Assembly (NCBI GenBank): GCA_031280615.1
Contig: JAITGO010000021.1
Span: 92,668-156,667 of the forward strand
Direction: 5' to 3'
From: Desulfobulbus sp.
GTDB lineage: Bacteria > Desulfobacterota > Desulfobulbia > Desulfobulbales > Desulfobulbaceae
DNA length: 64,000 nucleotides
Both the position numbers and the translations under genes were made by a program. Under the pieces are notes generated by a model. That model saw only the letters and a list, made by a program, of their open reading frames with translations, was not told the origin of the DNA and did not search any database. Positions 45,472 through 55,043 of this stretch are shown in pieces (the first letter of the stretch is position 1; every line of letters begins with the position of its first letter).

Positions 45472-47805
45472 TTACATCATATTTTCCGGATCCACGTCGA
45501 ATCCCAGAGTGACGTCGTGGGGACAGAGTTGTTTCCGCTCCGTCGACACGGCCTCGCAAAGTACATGCAGGACCGCAGGCGAGTTGCTTTTGACCAGCAA
45601 TTGCCATCGGACCTTGTCTTTCAATTTGCCCAACGGCGACGGAGTCGGTCCCAAGATGTCGCTTCTTTCTGCTTGAGAATGGCTGCGGAGAAAGCGCCCG
45701 ACCCGGATTGCCGCCTGTTCCACCCGCTCTTCTTTCCTGCCGCTGAACCGGATGATCACCAGGCGGGAGAACGGAGGATATGCCAAAGGCCGGCGCACCG
45801 CGATTTCCTGGTCGTACAAGCCCCGGTAATCGTGTTGTCGGGCCAGGGCAATGCTGTAATGGTGCGGTTGATAGGTTTGGATGATCACCCGACCGGGATC
45901 GCTGCCCCGTCCCGCCCGGCCGGTCACCTGGGAGAGCAGGGCGAAGGTGCGTTCCGCAGCCTTGTAATCGGGCATGCCCAGCCCGGTATCGGCCGATACC
46001 ACCCCTACCAGGGTGATCCGGGGAAAATGCAGCCCCTTGGCAATCATCTGGGTGCCGACCAGGACATCGACCTGGCCCGAACGCACCGCCTTGAGCGTGG
46101 CCTGATAGTGTTTGCGGTTGCCGGTGGTGTCGCTGTCCAGCCGGGCCACCCTGGCCTCGGGAAAGAGTTGCCGCACCTCCTCCTCGATCCGTTCGGAGCC
46201 GATTCCGCCGCCGCTGATCCGGGCGGAACCGCAGGCCGGACATAAGGTGGCCGGATGCTGTCTGAAGCCGCAGTAATGGCAGAGTAAGGTGTGCTGTCCC
46301 CGATGCAGGGTCATGGAAACCAGGCAATGCCTGCATTGCAGGATGGCGCCGCAGTCGCGGCAGGCCATGTAGGAAGAAAAACCGCGCCGGTTGACGAAAA
46401 GCAGGCTTTGCCGGCCCTGTTCCAGGGTTTCGGCCAAGGCGCTGATCAACTGGTCGGAAAAGGCGAGCTCGGGGCGGGAACGCCTGATCGTGGCCAAATC
46501 GACAATCTCGACCGTTGGCAGGGGTTGTTCGGCCACCCGCTTGCGCATGGTCAACAGCGTGTACTTTCCCTGCATGCAGTGGTGATAGCTGACCACCGAG
46601 GGTGTGGCCGAGCCGAGCACCACCGGGCAGCCCGCCATCTGCGCCCGTAAGACCGCCAAATCGCGGCCATTGTAGCGCAAACCGTCTTCCTGTTTGTACG
46701 CGGGTTCATGCTCCTCGTCGACAATGACGATACCGAGTCGTTCCAGAGGGGCGAAAACCGCCGAACGCGCCCCCAGCACCACCCGGGCTTTCCCGGACAG
46801 GACATTTTGCCATTGGTCGAACCGTTCGCCGTCGCCGAGACCACTGTGCAAAAGCGCCAGCCGGGAACCGAACCGGGCGTGGAAATGGGCCTCCAACTGG
46901 CTTGCCAAGGCGATTTCCGGTACCAGCACCAGGGCGGTTTTGTGTGCGGCCAGGGCGTGTTGGACCGCGCGCAGATAGACCTCGGTCTTGCCGCAGCCGG
47001 TCACCCCGAACAAAAGAAAGGGGGAAAAGACCTGCGCATCGATGGCCGGCAGCAGAACCTCCAGCACCTGTCGTTGTTCGGCTGTCAGGTGTTCGGGCGG
47101 TGTTTGCGTCTCCGCCGGCTCGCCAAAGGGATCGCGGAACACCCGTTGGCCGGATTGTTCGAGGATACCCAATGCCTGCAAACGCTTCAGCATGGGGCCG
47201 GCACTGGGATAACGCTCCAGCAGCAGGGCGCGGGGCACCGGTTGATAGTTCGAGCGGATCAGATCTTCGCAAAAAAAAGACAGAGCTTTCCGCTCCGACT
47301 TCTTCAGGGAAATTTGCACCGATGAAGCTACAACTTCAACCAACTCATCAACATCGGACCCTTGCCGTACATTGAGCAAGGGCGCCATCAATGGACCCGG
47401 CAGCAAGACCGGCCGTGTCTTGGCTTTGAACTGGCGGTTGCCGCGGGAAGTTGGAGCCAATGGCAGGCCGGTGCGCAGCACCTCGCCAATGGGATGCAGG
47501 TAATAGTTGGCTATCCAACGATAGAAACCGATGAGATCGGGCGGGAAAATCGAGGTTTCGGTCAGCACCTCGGCGATCGGCTTAATCACAAAGGACTGTT
47601 CCCCTGCAGGCAGCGGCTCGGCGGGCCCCAGAACGTAGCCGATGGCAAGGCGTCCGCCCAGAGGCACCCGAACACAACAGCCCGCCGGGATTTTTTTTGT
47701 TTCCGTTCTCCCGACGGGCTGGCGATAGGTCAGCGTGGTGACCAGCGGTGCGTCGACCGCGACTTCATACAGCACATCCACCGGACGCACCAAGGTACAA
47801 AACAA
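45472..47805 (-). CDS. priA: Primosomal replication restart helicase PriA
   Basis: A 777-residue DEXH helicase that restarts stalled replication forks. An N-terminal DNA-binding domain (about 1-105) leads to a helicase core with Walker A GVTGCGKTEVY, Walker B VIVDEEHEPAYK and the LGSATPS motif III. The two zinc sites of PriA are visible as CRDCG…CRHC and CHYCG…CPACG. Helicase motifs V and VI follow (VLVGTQMIAKGLHFP, SQVTGRAGRG). Length is typical. The start, near 47805, lies seven bases after the galU stop, so the two may be co-transcribed. Confidence 0.96.
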   Translation of the reverse strand: MFCTLVRPVDVLYEVAVDAPLVTTLTYRQPVGRTETKKIPAGCCVRVPLGGRLAIGYVLGPAEPLPAGEQSFVIKPIAEVLTETSIFPPDLIGFYRWIANYYLHPIGEVLRTGLPLAPTSRGNRQFKAKTRPVLLPGPLMAPLLNVRQGSDVDELVEVVASSVQISLKKSERKALSFFCEDLIRSNYQPVPRALLLERYPSAGPMLKRLQALGILEQSGQRVFRDPFGEPAETQTPPEHLTAEQRQVLEVLLPAIDAQVFSPFLLFGVTGCGKTEVYLRAVQHALAAHKTALVLVPEIALASQLEAHFHARFGSRLALLHSGLGDGERFDQWQNVLSGKARVVLGARSAVFAPLERLGIVIVDEEHEPAYKQEDGLRYNGRDLAVLRAQMAGCPVVLGSATPSVVSYHHCMQGKYTLLTMRKRVAEQPLPTVEIVDLATIRRSRPELAFSDQLISALAETLEQGRQSLLFVNRRGFSSYMACRDCGAILQCRHCLVSMTLHRGQHTLLCHYCGFRQHPATLCPACGSARISGGGIGSERIEEEVRQLFPEARVARLDSDTTGNRKHYQATLKAVRSGQVDVLVGTQMIAKGLHFPRITLVGVVSADTGLGMPDYKAAERTFALLSQVTGRAGRGSDPGRVIIQTYQPHHYSIALARQHDYRGLYDQEIAVRRPLAYPPFSRLVIIRFSGRKEERVEQAAIRVGRFLRSHSQAERSDILGPTPSPLGKLKDKVRWQLLVKSNSPAVLHVLCEAVSTERKQLCPHDVTLGFDVDPENMM

Positions 47806-47812
47806 TGAAAAA

Positions 47813-48691
47813 TCAGTTCATTTCGGAACAAACTTTACGCAAATACTCACGGAAAGACTTTCCCAAACTGTTGTGGCTCATGGCAAAGTCGACGATCGCC
47901 TTGAGGTAGCCGAGTTTATCGCCGGCATCGTAGCGCTTGCCGCTGAATTCGTAGGCATACATCCCGCGCCTGTTGGAAAGGGCCAGCAGCGCGTCGGTCA
48001 GTTGGATTTCGCCGCCGTGGCCGGGAGTGGTTTTTTCGAGGTACTCGAATATTTCCGGCATCAGCAGGTAGCGGCCGATGATGGCCATGTCCGAATTGCA
48101 GGTGCCGGGTGCCGGTTTTTCCACCATGCGGTCGATCTTGAAGGTCCGCTCGTGTTCGGTCGCCGCGCCCTCGACAATACCGTACTGGTGGGTTTCCTCC
48201 ATGGGTACGCGCTGCACGGCTACGATCGATTCGCCCACCTGCTCGTACAGCTGGATCATCTGCTTACAGCAGGCAACCTTGCTCATCACCAGGTCGTCGC
48301 CCAACAGCACCATGAACGGCTCGTCGCCGACGACATTGCGCGCCATCCAAATTGCATGGCCCAGGCCGAGCGGTTCCTTCTGCCGCACCGAGATAATGTC
48401 GATCAGGTTGGAGATGTTGGTCAGTTCCTCCCGCATCTGGACCTTGTTGCGGTCGCGCAGCACGGTGTCCAGCTGAAAGTCGTAGTCGAAATGGTTCTCG
48501 ATGGCCGACTTGCCGGCACTGGTGACCAGAATGATCTCTTCGATACCCGACGCCACCGCCTCCTCGACGATGTACTGGATGGTGGGCCGGTCGACAATGG
48601 TGAGCATTTCCTTGGGGATGGCCTTGGTGGCCGGCAAAAACCGCGTTCCCAATCCCGCCACCGGAATGACGGCCTTTCTGATCGCTTTCAT
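47813..48691 (-). CDS. galU: UTP-glucose-1-phosphate uridylyltransferase
   Basis: A 292-residue nucleotidyltransferase making UDP-glucose. The signature AVIPVAGLGTRFLPATKAIP opens the protein, then PKEMLTIVDRPTIQYIVEEA, LGLGHAI and VLLGDDLV (the metal-binding Asp), VEKPAPG and the EIQLTDALL segment. The ATG at 48691 is preferred over an extension to 48736 because the family starts at MKAIRKAVIP. UDP-glucose feeds LPS, glycogen or exopolysaccharide synthesis, in line with the heptose genes elsewhere in the window. Confidence 0.95.
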   Translation of the reverse strand: MKAIRKAVIPVAGLGTRFLPATKAIPKEMLTIVDRPTIQYIVEEAVASGIEEIILVTSAGKSAIENHFDYDFQLDTVLRDRNKVQMREELTNISNLIDIISVRQKEPLGLGHAIWMARNVVGDEPFMVLLGDDLVMSKVACCKQMIQLYEQVGESIVAVQRVPMEETHQYGIVEGAATEHERTFKIDRMVEKPAPGTCNSDMAIIGRYLLMPEIFEYLEKTTPGHGGEIQLTDALLALSNRRGMYAYEFSGKRYDAGDKLGYLKAIVDFAMSHNSLGKSFREYLRKVCSEMN

Positions 48692-48823
48692 GTGCCCTCG
48701 CGTGCGATAGGATGATTTCGGATGTGTTGGCCGCAAAATTCAAGTATAGAGGCCTGAACCGGCGGCAGATTGTCGATTGTACCCCGAACGTTGCGGCATC
48801 CTCAAGAAAATTTCCATAATTTC

Positions 48824-51800
48824 ATGCAGCTTTCTTATCCCCCCGAACTGCCGGTCAGCGAACGGCGGGACGCCCTCGTTGCAGCCATCCGCGACCACCG
48901 GGTGCTGATTGTGGTCGGGGACACCGGCAGCGGCAAAACCACCCAATTGCCCAAGATGTGCATCGAGGCGGGCCGGGGCACAACCGGCATGATCGGCTGC
49001 ACCCAGCCGCGCCGCATCGCCGCCCTGTCCGTGGCCGATCGGGTGGCGGAAGAGATCGGGGCACTGGACAAGGTCGGGGTCAAGATCCGCTTTCACGACC
49101 GCACCACCGAGGCGACCCTGATCAAATTCATGACCGACGGGGTGCTGCTGGCCGAAACCCGCCAGGATCCGCACCTGCGGCAATACGACACCTTGATTGT
49201 CGACGAGGCCCACGAACGCAGTCTCAATATCGACTTCTTGCTCGGCTATCTCAAGAACCTGCTGCCGACCCGGCCCGATCTCCACCTGATCATCAGCTCG
49301 GCCACCATCGATGTTGAACATTTCAGTCGCCATTTCGACAATGCGCCGATCGTTTCGGTCTCGGGCCGCACCCACCCGATTGCCACCCTATACCGCGAGG
49401 CTGCCGACGAGGACGAACCCGATCAATCCTATGTCGATCAGGCCATTGCCGCGGTCGAGGAACTGGCCCGGCAGCCGCTTGGGGGTGACATTTTGGTGTT
49501 CATGCCCACCGAGCGCGACATCGCCGACACCCTCGACGGCCTGCAACACCTAGCCGACAGCCACCTGCTGCTACCGCTGTTCGGCCGCCTGCCCGCCGCC
49601 GATCAGCGCCGGGTCTTCCACTCTTCCGGCCGGCGCAAGATCATTGTCGCCACCAACGTGGCCGAAACCTCGCTGACCGTCCCGGGCATCGGTTTCGTGG
49701 TCGATACCGGCCTGGCCAGGATTTCCCGCTACAATCCCCGGACCGGCACCACCAGCCTCAAGGTGGGCCGCATCTCCCGCGCCAGTTGCGAGCAGCGGCG
49801 CGGACGCTGCGGCCGAACCGGACCGGGCACCTGCATCCGCCTGTACAGCGAGGAGGATTTCAACGGCCGCGAGCCCTTCACCCTGCCGGAAATCCGGCGG
49901 GCCAACCTGGCGGAAGTCATCCTGCAGATGATCGACCTGAAGCTGGGCGATCCGGCCCGTTTTCCATTCCTCAACCCACCGCCCGACCCGGCCATCCGCG
50001 AAGGATACCGGCTGCTCAGAGAATTGGGAGCCATCACCGGCGAAAACCGTCTCACCGTCAACGGCCGCCTGATGGCCGGCTTGCCGCTCGATCCGCGCAT
50101 CTCCCGGATCATCATCGAATCCATGGCTCTGGGCGCCAGCCGCGAAATCACCATCCTGGCCGCGGCGCTCTCGATCCAGGATCCACGGGTGCGGCCGCCT
50201 GACAAGGAACACAAGGCCGACGAGGCGCATCGCCGGTTTGTCGACAAGACTTCGGATTTTCTCACCCTACTCAACATCTGGCGCGCCTTTTTCGTGCCCG
50301 GCGGGGAACTGCCGTCGAAATCGCGGCTCGCCCGCTTCTGCAAAAGCAATTTCCTTTCCTGGCAGCGGATGCGCGAGTGGATCGACGTGCACGAGCAGAT
50401 CAATCGGCTGCTCCGAACGCAGAAACGATGGAAAATCGACCCGGCCGCCGAGCCGGCCGGTTACGATACCATCCACCTGGCCCTGGCCAGCGGTTTTTTG
50501 CGCAACATCTGCCTGAAAAAAGAAAAAAATATCTACCTTGCCGCCGGCAACCGGGAGGTGATCCTCTTTCCCGGATCCGGCCTCTACCACAAGGGGCCGC
50601 AATGGGCGGTGGCGGCCGAGTTCGTCGAGACCAGCCAGCTGTTCGCCCGCACCGTGGCCGCCATCGAGGTCGACTGGCTGGAACGGCTGGGCGGCCCGCT
50701 GTGCAAACGTTCCTGGGCCGAGCCGCACTGGGAGAAACGCAGCGGCAAGGTGCTGGCCCTGGAGCGGGTCAGTCTGTTCGGCCTGCTCATCGTTGCCGGC
50801 CGCAAGGTCGAGTACGGCCGCATCAACGACAAAACCATGCGAGAGGCCCGAGATATCTTCATCCGCTCGGCCCTGGTCGACAACCAATTGGGCGGCCGAT
50901 ATCCCTTTCTCGAGCACAACACGGCCCTGGTTGCCCGGTTCGAGGAGATGGAGGAACGATTCCGACGCCGCGATATCGTGGTCGATCCGGAGGTCCTCTA
51001 TCAATTCTACGACGCCCGCCTGGACAAGGTGTACGACCGCTTTACCCTAAACCGCCTGCTGAGGGGCAAAAAAAACGACTCGTTTTTACGCATGGCCGAG
51101 GAGGATATCTGCCTGGCCGTGCCCGATGCCGAGGAATTGTACCGGTTCCCGGCCACGCTCCGGGCCGGTGAATTCGAGCTGGAGTTAGGCTATCTCTTCG
51201 CCCCCGGCGACGAAGCGGACGGGGTCACGGTCCGCCTGCCCCGCCAGCTCCTGCCCCACCTCAATCCCCAGATCTTCGAGTGGCTGGTGCCCGGCCTGCT
51301 ACCGGAAAAACTGCTGCTGCTGTGCCGCCGGCTGCCCAAGCAGATCCGCCGCCGGCTGGTGCCCCTGCCCGACGCGGTCGACCGGATCATGGACAGGTTG
51401 TCCCTGTACAAGGGCTCTCTTTACCAGGAATTGGAACGAGCCATCCTGCGGATCTATCAGGTGCCCGTGCCGCGCGGCGACTGGCAGGCCGATACTTTGC
51501 CCCCCCATCTGCGGATGCGGTTTCTCGTGGTTGACGACCAGGGAAAAGCCCTTGCCGCCGGGCGATCCTTTGCCGGGATGCACGAGGCTTTGCGAGTCGA
51601 AACGGTTCGCGGTGGCAGCCTCGCCGCCCCTGCCCTGCCGCCTGTTCGGGAAATCACCCAGGACGATCTCGACTCGTTTCCCCGCAAGCTGGCCCTGGCC
51701 GATCCGGATGGCCGAACCGCCGGACTCGCGTTCGCGGCCCTGTTTCCCGACCCTCAACACCAGACCGTGAGTCTCCGCTACCTCGACGACGAATCCCAGG

Positions 51801-52570
51801 CCAAGCGGCAGAACAGGCTGGGCATGCATGCCCTATACGCCCGCCACTTCGCCAAGGAAACGACCGCGCTCCACAAGCTGTGCAAAGAGGCGGTCATCAA
51901 CCATTCCGCCTCCTGGCTCAGCCTGGGCCGCACCGGCTCGGCGGCCGAGTTGCGATCCGATCTCGAGGCCTTTCTGCTCGACCACCTCTTTGCCACCGCA
52001 ACCGGCGAAGTGCCCACTCGTGCCCATTTTTTGGAAACAGTGCGCCGAGTCGGCGAGCAGGGGCTGCTCCGCACCACGGGTACGCTACTCACCTCGATCG
52101 TTGAAACACTGCGGCAGAGACGGGCGGTCAGTTCCAGCATCATGGCCTGGGTTACCCGGGCACAGGCAGCCAAAAGCTACCAGGAAAAACGGTACGACGA
52201 CTATATTGCGGCCTTGGAACAGATCGTGCCGGCCGATTTTCTTCGTCGCTGGCAGGCCGACAGCCTGCGCCACAAACTCCGTTACCTCCAGGCCTTGGCC
52301 CTCCGGGTCGAACGGGCGGAACACGCACCGGCAAAGGACGACAAAAAGGCCGAACGGCTGCGGGCACCCGAGGCCAGGTTGGCCCAAATGGCTCGGTTCA
52401 ACAACTCCACCCCGGTTTGCCTGGCCTGCCAGGAGGCATATCGCGAGTTGCTGGAGGAGTTCCGGGTTTCGCTTTTTGCCCCGGAACTGGGGACGGCTCA
52501 ACCGGTTTCCGAACAGCGGCTGCTGCATAAATGGCAGGAGGTCGAGAGCACATGCCGACAGGTTGAGTGA
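48824..52570 (+). CDS. hrpA: ATP-dependent RNA helicase HrpA
   Basis: About 1248 residues from the ATG at 48824; a TTG at 48770 is possible. DEAH-family core: GDTGSGKTTQLPKMC (Walker A), the TQPRRIAALSVADRVAEE motif, DEAHERS, SSATI and the QRRGRCGRTGPG motif VI. It is followed by winged-helix and OB-type regions and a large C-terminal DUF3418 half, giving the HrpA length. In E. coli HrpA helps rescue stalled or collided ribosomes. No clear binding site is seen at the chosen start. Confidence 0.94.
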   Translation: MQLSYPPELPVSERRDALVAAIRDHRVLIVVGDTGSGKTTQLPKMCIEAGRGTTGMIGCTQPRRIAALSVADRVAEEIGALDKVGVKIRFHDRTTEATLIKFMTDGVLLAETRQDPHLRQYDTLIVDEAHERSLNIDFLLGYLKNLLPTRPDLHLIISSATIDVEHFSRHFDNAPIVSVSGRTHPIATLYREAADEDEPDQSYVDQAIAAVEELARQPLGGDILVFMPTERDIADTLDGLQHLADSHLLLPLFGRLPAADQRRVFHSSGRRKIIVATNVAETSLTVPGIGFVVDTGLARISRYNPRTGTTSLKVGRISRASCEQRRGRCGRTGPGTCIRLYSEEDFNGREPFTLPEIRRANLAEVILQMIDLKLGDPARFPFLNPPPDPAIREGYRLLRELGAITGENRLTVNGRLMAGLPLDPRISRIIIESMALGASREITILAAALSIQDPRVRPPDKEHKADEAHRRFVDKTSDFLTLLNIWRAFFVPGGELPSKSRLARFCKSNFLSWQRMREWIDVHEQINRLLRTQKRWKIDPAAEPAGYDTIHLALASGFLRNICLKKEKNIYLAAGNREVILFPGSGLYHKGPQWAVAAEFVETSQLFARTVAAIEVDWLERLGGPLCKRSWAEPHWEKRSGKVLALERVSLFGLLIVAGRKVEYGRINDKTMREARDIFIRSALVDNQLGGRYPFLEHNTALVARFEEMEERFRRRDIVVDPEVLYQFYDARLDKVYDRFTLNRLLRGKKNDSFLRMAEEDICLAVPDAEELYRFPATLRAGEFELELGYLFAPGDEADGVTVRLPRQLLPHLNPQIFEWLVPGLLPEKLLLLCRRLPKQIRRRLVPLPDAVDRIMDRLSLYKGSLYQELERAILRIYQVPVPRGDWQADTLPPHLRMRFLVVDDQGKALAAGRSFAGMHEALRVETVRGGSLAAPALPPVREITQDDLDSFPRKLALADPDGRTAGLAFAALFPDPQHQTVSLRYLDDESQAKRQNRLGMHALYARHFAKETTALHKLCKEAVINHSASWLSLGRTGSAAELRSDLEAFLLDHLFATATGEVPTRAHFLETVRRVGEQGLLRTTGTLLTSIVETLRQRRAVSSSIMAWVTRAQAAKSYQEKRYDDYIAALEQIVPADFLRRWQADSLRHKLRYLQALALRVERAEHAPAKDDKKAERLRAPEARLAQMARFNNSTPVCLACQEAYRELLEEFRVSLFAPELGTAQPVSEQRLLHKWQEVESTCRQVE

Positions 52571-52720
52571 CCGTCTTCCGGCTTCACGGAATACGACTGG
52601 CACTATCCGGTAAAATCCCCCTGTAAACGGCCGGTAACCTCACCTTGCCAGTTGCTTTTTTTCTCCCCATGCCCTACTTTCCCTGCACAGAATCAATCGG
52701 CCAACAAAAACGGTGAAAGC

Positions 52721-53005
52721 ATGGCACAGACGACAGGGACCCCGATCCTTACCATCGACTACGCCACCATCAGCGATTTAGCGGCGTTTCGGGAACAATA
52801 CGACCGGCTGAGCGGAGAAATCCAACAGGCCAGGGTACAGCTGGACAACAGTCCGCCTTTGGAACTCGGTTCGCTGGATGCCGAACGGCGGGACGAATGG
52901 CGCTCCTGGCTGCACCTGCAAATCAAGAGCAGGCTGCGGGCCCGCGACGATCTGGTCGCCGCCATCCGCACCCGCAACATCGTGGTCGAACATTTGCCCG
53001 AATAA
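52721..53005 (+). CDS. Small hypothetical protein
   Basis: 94 residues from the ATG at 52721, with GGTGAAAGC upstream; the frame begins at 52652 but that part reads as leader. The sequence is helical and charged (EQYDRLSGEIQQARVQLD, then RDEWRSWLHLQIKSRLRARD). It has no signal peptide or membrane segment and no cysteines. The pattern suggests a short coiled coil. I do not recognise a family. It sits between hrpA and a DUF882 gene on the same strand, with spacers of about 150 and 60 bases. Confidence 0.6.
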   Translation: MAQTTGTPILTIDYATISDLAAFREQYDRLSGEIQQARVQLDNSPPLELGSLDAERRDEWRSWLHLQIKSRLRARDDLVAAIRTRNIVVEHLPE

Positions 53006-53066
53006 GTACTAAGACCAAACAACCCTCTCCTTTTCCTTGTCATCCAAGTCGAACCGGCGCAGCGCT

Positions 53067-54008
53067 ATGCACATTGTTTCCCGTTTTCTCAAATCGGCAT
53101 GTATCCTTCTCTCCTGTACCCTCCTGCTCGCCGGTTCCTTGCATGCCGCCATCCAGCAGCCGGACCGCTTTTTTTTCATGGGCAGCGGCGCCTTGCATCT
53201 GAAAAATCTGCGCAACAACCGCGAGGCTCAGGTCAATCTGCTCAACAAGGACGGCTCGTTCAACGAAGAGGCCTTCAACAAGGTGGATTGGGTTTTCGAT
53301 TTCCCCACCAAGGAAAAGGGCGAGCACATCTCTCCCCGCCTGCTGTTCATGCTCAGCTATTTCGTTGACCGGTTGGCCCCCGGCAAAGTCGTCAATATCG
53401 AATCCGCCTACCGCAGCCCGGAATACAACCAGCGCATCCGCGACAACGGCAACAATGTCGCCCGGACCAGCACCCACCAGGACGGCATCGCCCTCGATTT
53501 CTGGCTGCCGAAAGTGAGCGGCAAACGGCTCTGGAACACGATCAAGGCCAAGAATTGCGGCGGGATCGGCCATTACGGCGGCAAGGTCGTGCATCTCGAC
53601 GCCGGCAAGCCCCGCTTCTGGGAAGCGGCCACCTCCGGCACCCGCGCCAAGGAACCGGATTACAACCGCCACCTGTATCTTTCCACCGAGTTCGACCGCT
53701 ACCGTCCCAAGGAGAAGGTCAAGCTGTCCTTTTCCGGCCTGAGCGATTTCGATTTCGGCGTCCACCCGGTTATCCAGATCTTTCGCGCCGACAACCTGGC
53801 CAACCCGGTCACCGGCATCCGCCTCAACCACGTCGACGAGAACGACTGCCTCCGGATCGGCGACCGCAAGGCGGCCCGTTCCCTGACCACCCTGATGCCG
53901 GCCTATCTGTCCCCGGGAAAATACGTAATCAAGATGGAGTTCTGCGAAAAGCCGTTTGAGCAGATGCCATCGGAAGCGGTGTCCAACCCGATCGAGCTTA
54001 TTCAATAG
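53067..54008 (+). CDS. DUF882/M15-type peptidase-like protein
   Basis: 313 residues with a signal peptide (FLKSACILLSCTLLLAGSLHA). The central domain is a D-Ala-D-Ala carboxypeptidase-like (peptidase M15, YcbK/DUF882) fold: IESAYRSPEYNQRI, then STHQDGIALDFWL with the metal His and Asp, and GGIGHYGGKVVHLDAG with the second metal His pair. It is therefore probably a periplasmic zinc enzyme trimming peptidoglycan peptides. The region after residue 200 is an added beta-rich extension of unknown use. The ATG at 53067 is chosen because the signal peptide begins there. Confidence 0.86.
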   Translation: MHIVSRFLKSACILLSCTLLLAGSLHAAIQQPDRFFFMGSGALHLKNLRNNREAQVNLLNKDGSFNEEAFNKVDWVFDFPTKEKGEHISPRLLFMLSYFVDRLAPGKVVNIESAYRSPEYNQRIRDNGNNVARTSTHQDGIALDFWLPKVSGKRLWNTIKAKNCGGIGHYGGKVVHLDAGKPRFWEAATSGTRAKEPDYNRHLYLSTEFDRYRPKEKVKLSFSGLSDFDFGVHPVIQIFRADNLANPVTGIRLNHVDENDCLRIGDRKAARSLTTLMPAYLSPGKYVIKMEFCEKPFEQMPSEAVSNPIELIQ

Positions 54009-54058
54009 GCCGGGGTCGAGGCGCGCCGACCACCTGAGTGGACCGCAGGGAGGACGGG

Positions 54059-54355
54059 ATGCAGGCCTGTTTTCGCTTTCATGGCGACCTGCAATTCCTG
54101 CTCCGCCACCGGTGGCGGACGATGCACCCGATTTTCCTGCCAATGCCCCGCATCGCCTCGATCAAGGATACGGTCGAGGCTTTCGGCCCACCCCATACCG
54201 AAATCGGCAGCATTGCCTGCAACGGCCAACCGGTCGATTTTTCCTGGCCAGTCCAGGCCCGCCAGCAATTCGACCTGCATCCCGTCACCGCACCATGGGA
54301 TGCAGTGCCCCTGCCGAATCCCGCCTTTCTCGCCGACGGCAGCTTGGCGACCTGA
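54059..54355 (+). CDS. Mut7-C ubiquitin-like domain, truncated (RNase domain missing)
   Basis: 98 residues with a strong binding site (AGGGAGGACGGG). The sequence ASIKDTVEAFGPPHTEIGSI, then CNGQPVDFSW, matches the Ub-Mut7C domain that normally precedes a Mut7-C PIN-like RNase domain (…HLGRLARYLR…). Here the frame stops right at the junction, after FLADGSLAT. In the neighbouring frame the bases just before the stop read LGDLTRLPR, which resembles the expected LGRLARYLR, as if one base had been lost. Nothing RNase-like follows; the cobalamin adenosyltransferase gene begins 54 bases later. It is either a decayed gene or a free-standing ubiquitin-like protein. Confidence 0.6.
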   Translation: MQACFRFHGDLQFLLRHRWRTMHPIFLPMPRIASIKDTVEAFGPPHTEIGSIACNGQPVDFSWPVQARQQFDLHPVTAPWDAVPLPNPAFLADGSLAT

Positions 54356-54409
54356 CCCGTCTACCGCGCAGCGGCCGCCACCCCATATATCCAGCACCAG
54401 GAGGAATTG

Positions 54410-54931
54410 ATGGCCAAGGGCTTACTGATCGTGTTCACCGGCAACGGCAAGGGCAAGACCACCGCCGCCTTCGGCATGGCCATGCGAGCAGCCGGCCACG
54501 GGCTTCGGGTTTGCTTCATTCAGTTCATCAAGGGCGGATGGCACTACGGCGAACTCGACGCGGTCAAACGGTTTGAGGGATTGATCGATTTCCATGTGAT
54601 GGGCAAGGGATTCACCTGGAAATCAGACAATATAGAGGAAGACGCCCGTCTGGCCCGCGAGGCCTGGGACTTCGCCCGCAGCATGATCGACTCCGGAATC
54701 TATCATACCGTGGTGCTCGACGAATTCACCTACCTGCTCCACTACCGAATGCTGGCGCTCGATCCCTGCCTGGACGTCCTGAACAGCCGGCCGGCGGCAC
54801 AGCATGTGGTGGTGACCGGACGCTATGCCCCGGAACCTCTGTTGGCAGCGGCCGACCTCGTCACCGAGATGCAAGCAATCAAACATCCTCTGCCCAGTGG
54901 CATCAAGGCGCAAAAGGGGATCGAATTTTAG
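54410..54931 (+). CDS. cobO: Cob(I)yrinic acid a,c-diamide adenosyltransferase (CobO/BtuR type)
   Basis: A 173-residue P-loop protein that adds the adenosyl group to cobalamin precursors. Walker A TGNGKGKTTAAFGMAMRAAG lies near the N-terminus, followed by VCFIQFIKG, the TWKSDNIEED stretch and the VVLDEF Walker B. The ATG at 54410 follows AGGAGGAATTG. It supplies adenosylcobalamin, which the methylmalonyl-CoA mutase in this window needs. No other cobalamin gene is adjacent. Confidence 0.94.
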   Translation: MAKGLLIVFTGNGKGKTTAAFGMAMRAAGHGLRVCFIQFIKGGWHYGELDAVKRFEGLIDFHVMGKGFTWKSDNIEEDARLAREAWDFARSMIDSGIYHTVVLDEFTYLLHYRMLALDPCLDVLNSRPAAQHVVVTGRYAPEPLLAAADLVTEMQAIKHPLPSGIKAQKGIEF

Positions 54932-54965
54932 AGGGCCTCTTCCTGCGGTTGGCGAGCAGTTGTCC

Positions 54966-55003
54966 AAAAAAAAATCTCCACGGCCATTCGGCCATGGAGA
55001 TTT
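54966..55003 (-). terminator. Intrinsic terminator after the 55044-55448 gene (also hairpin for cobO)
   Basis: A 14-bp stem (54972-54985 with 54990-55003, one mismatch) closes an ATTC loop. On the minus strand it is followed by nine T. On the plus strand the tail is weak, so it may end both convergent transcripts but favours the minus one. Confidence 0.82.
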
Positions 55004-55043
55004 CGATCTCGCGCAATCTTAAAAAAACGGCAAATGAAGCGGG

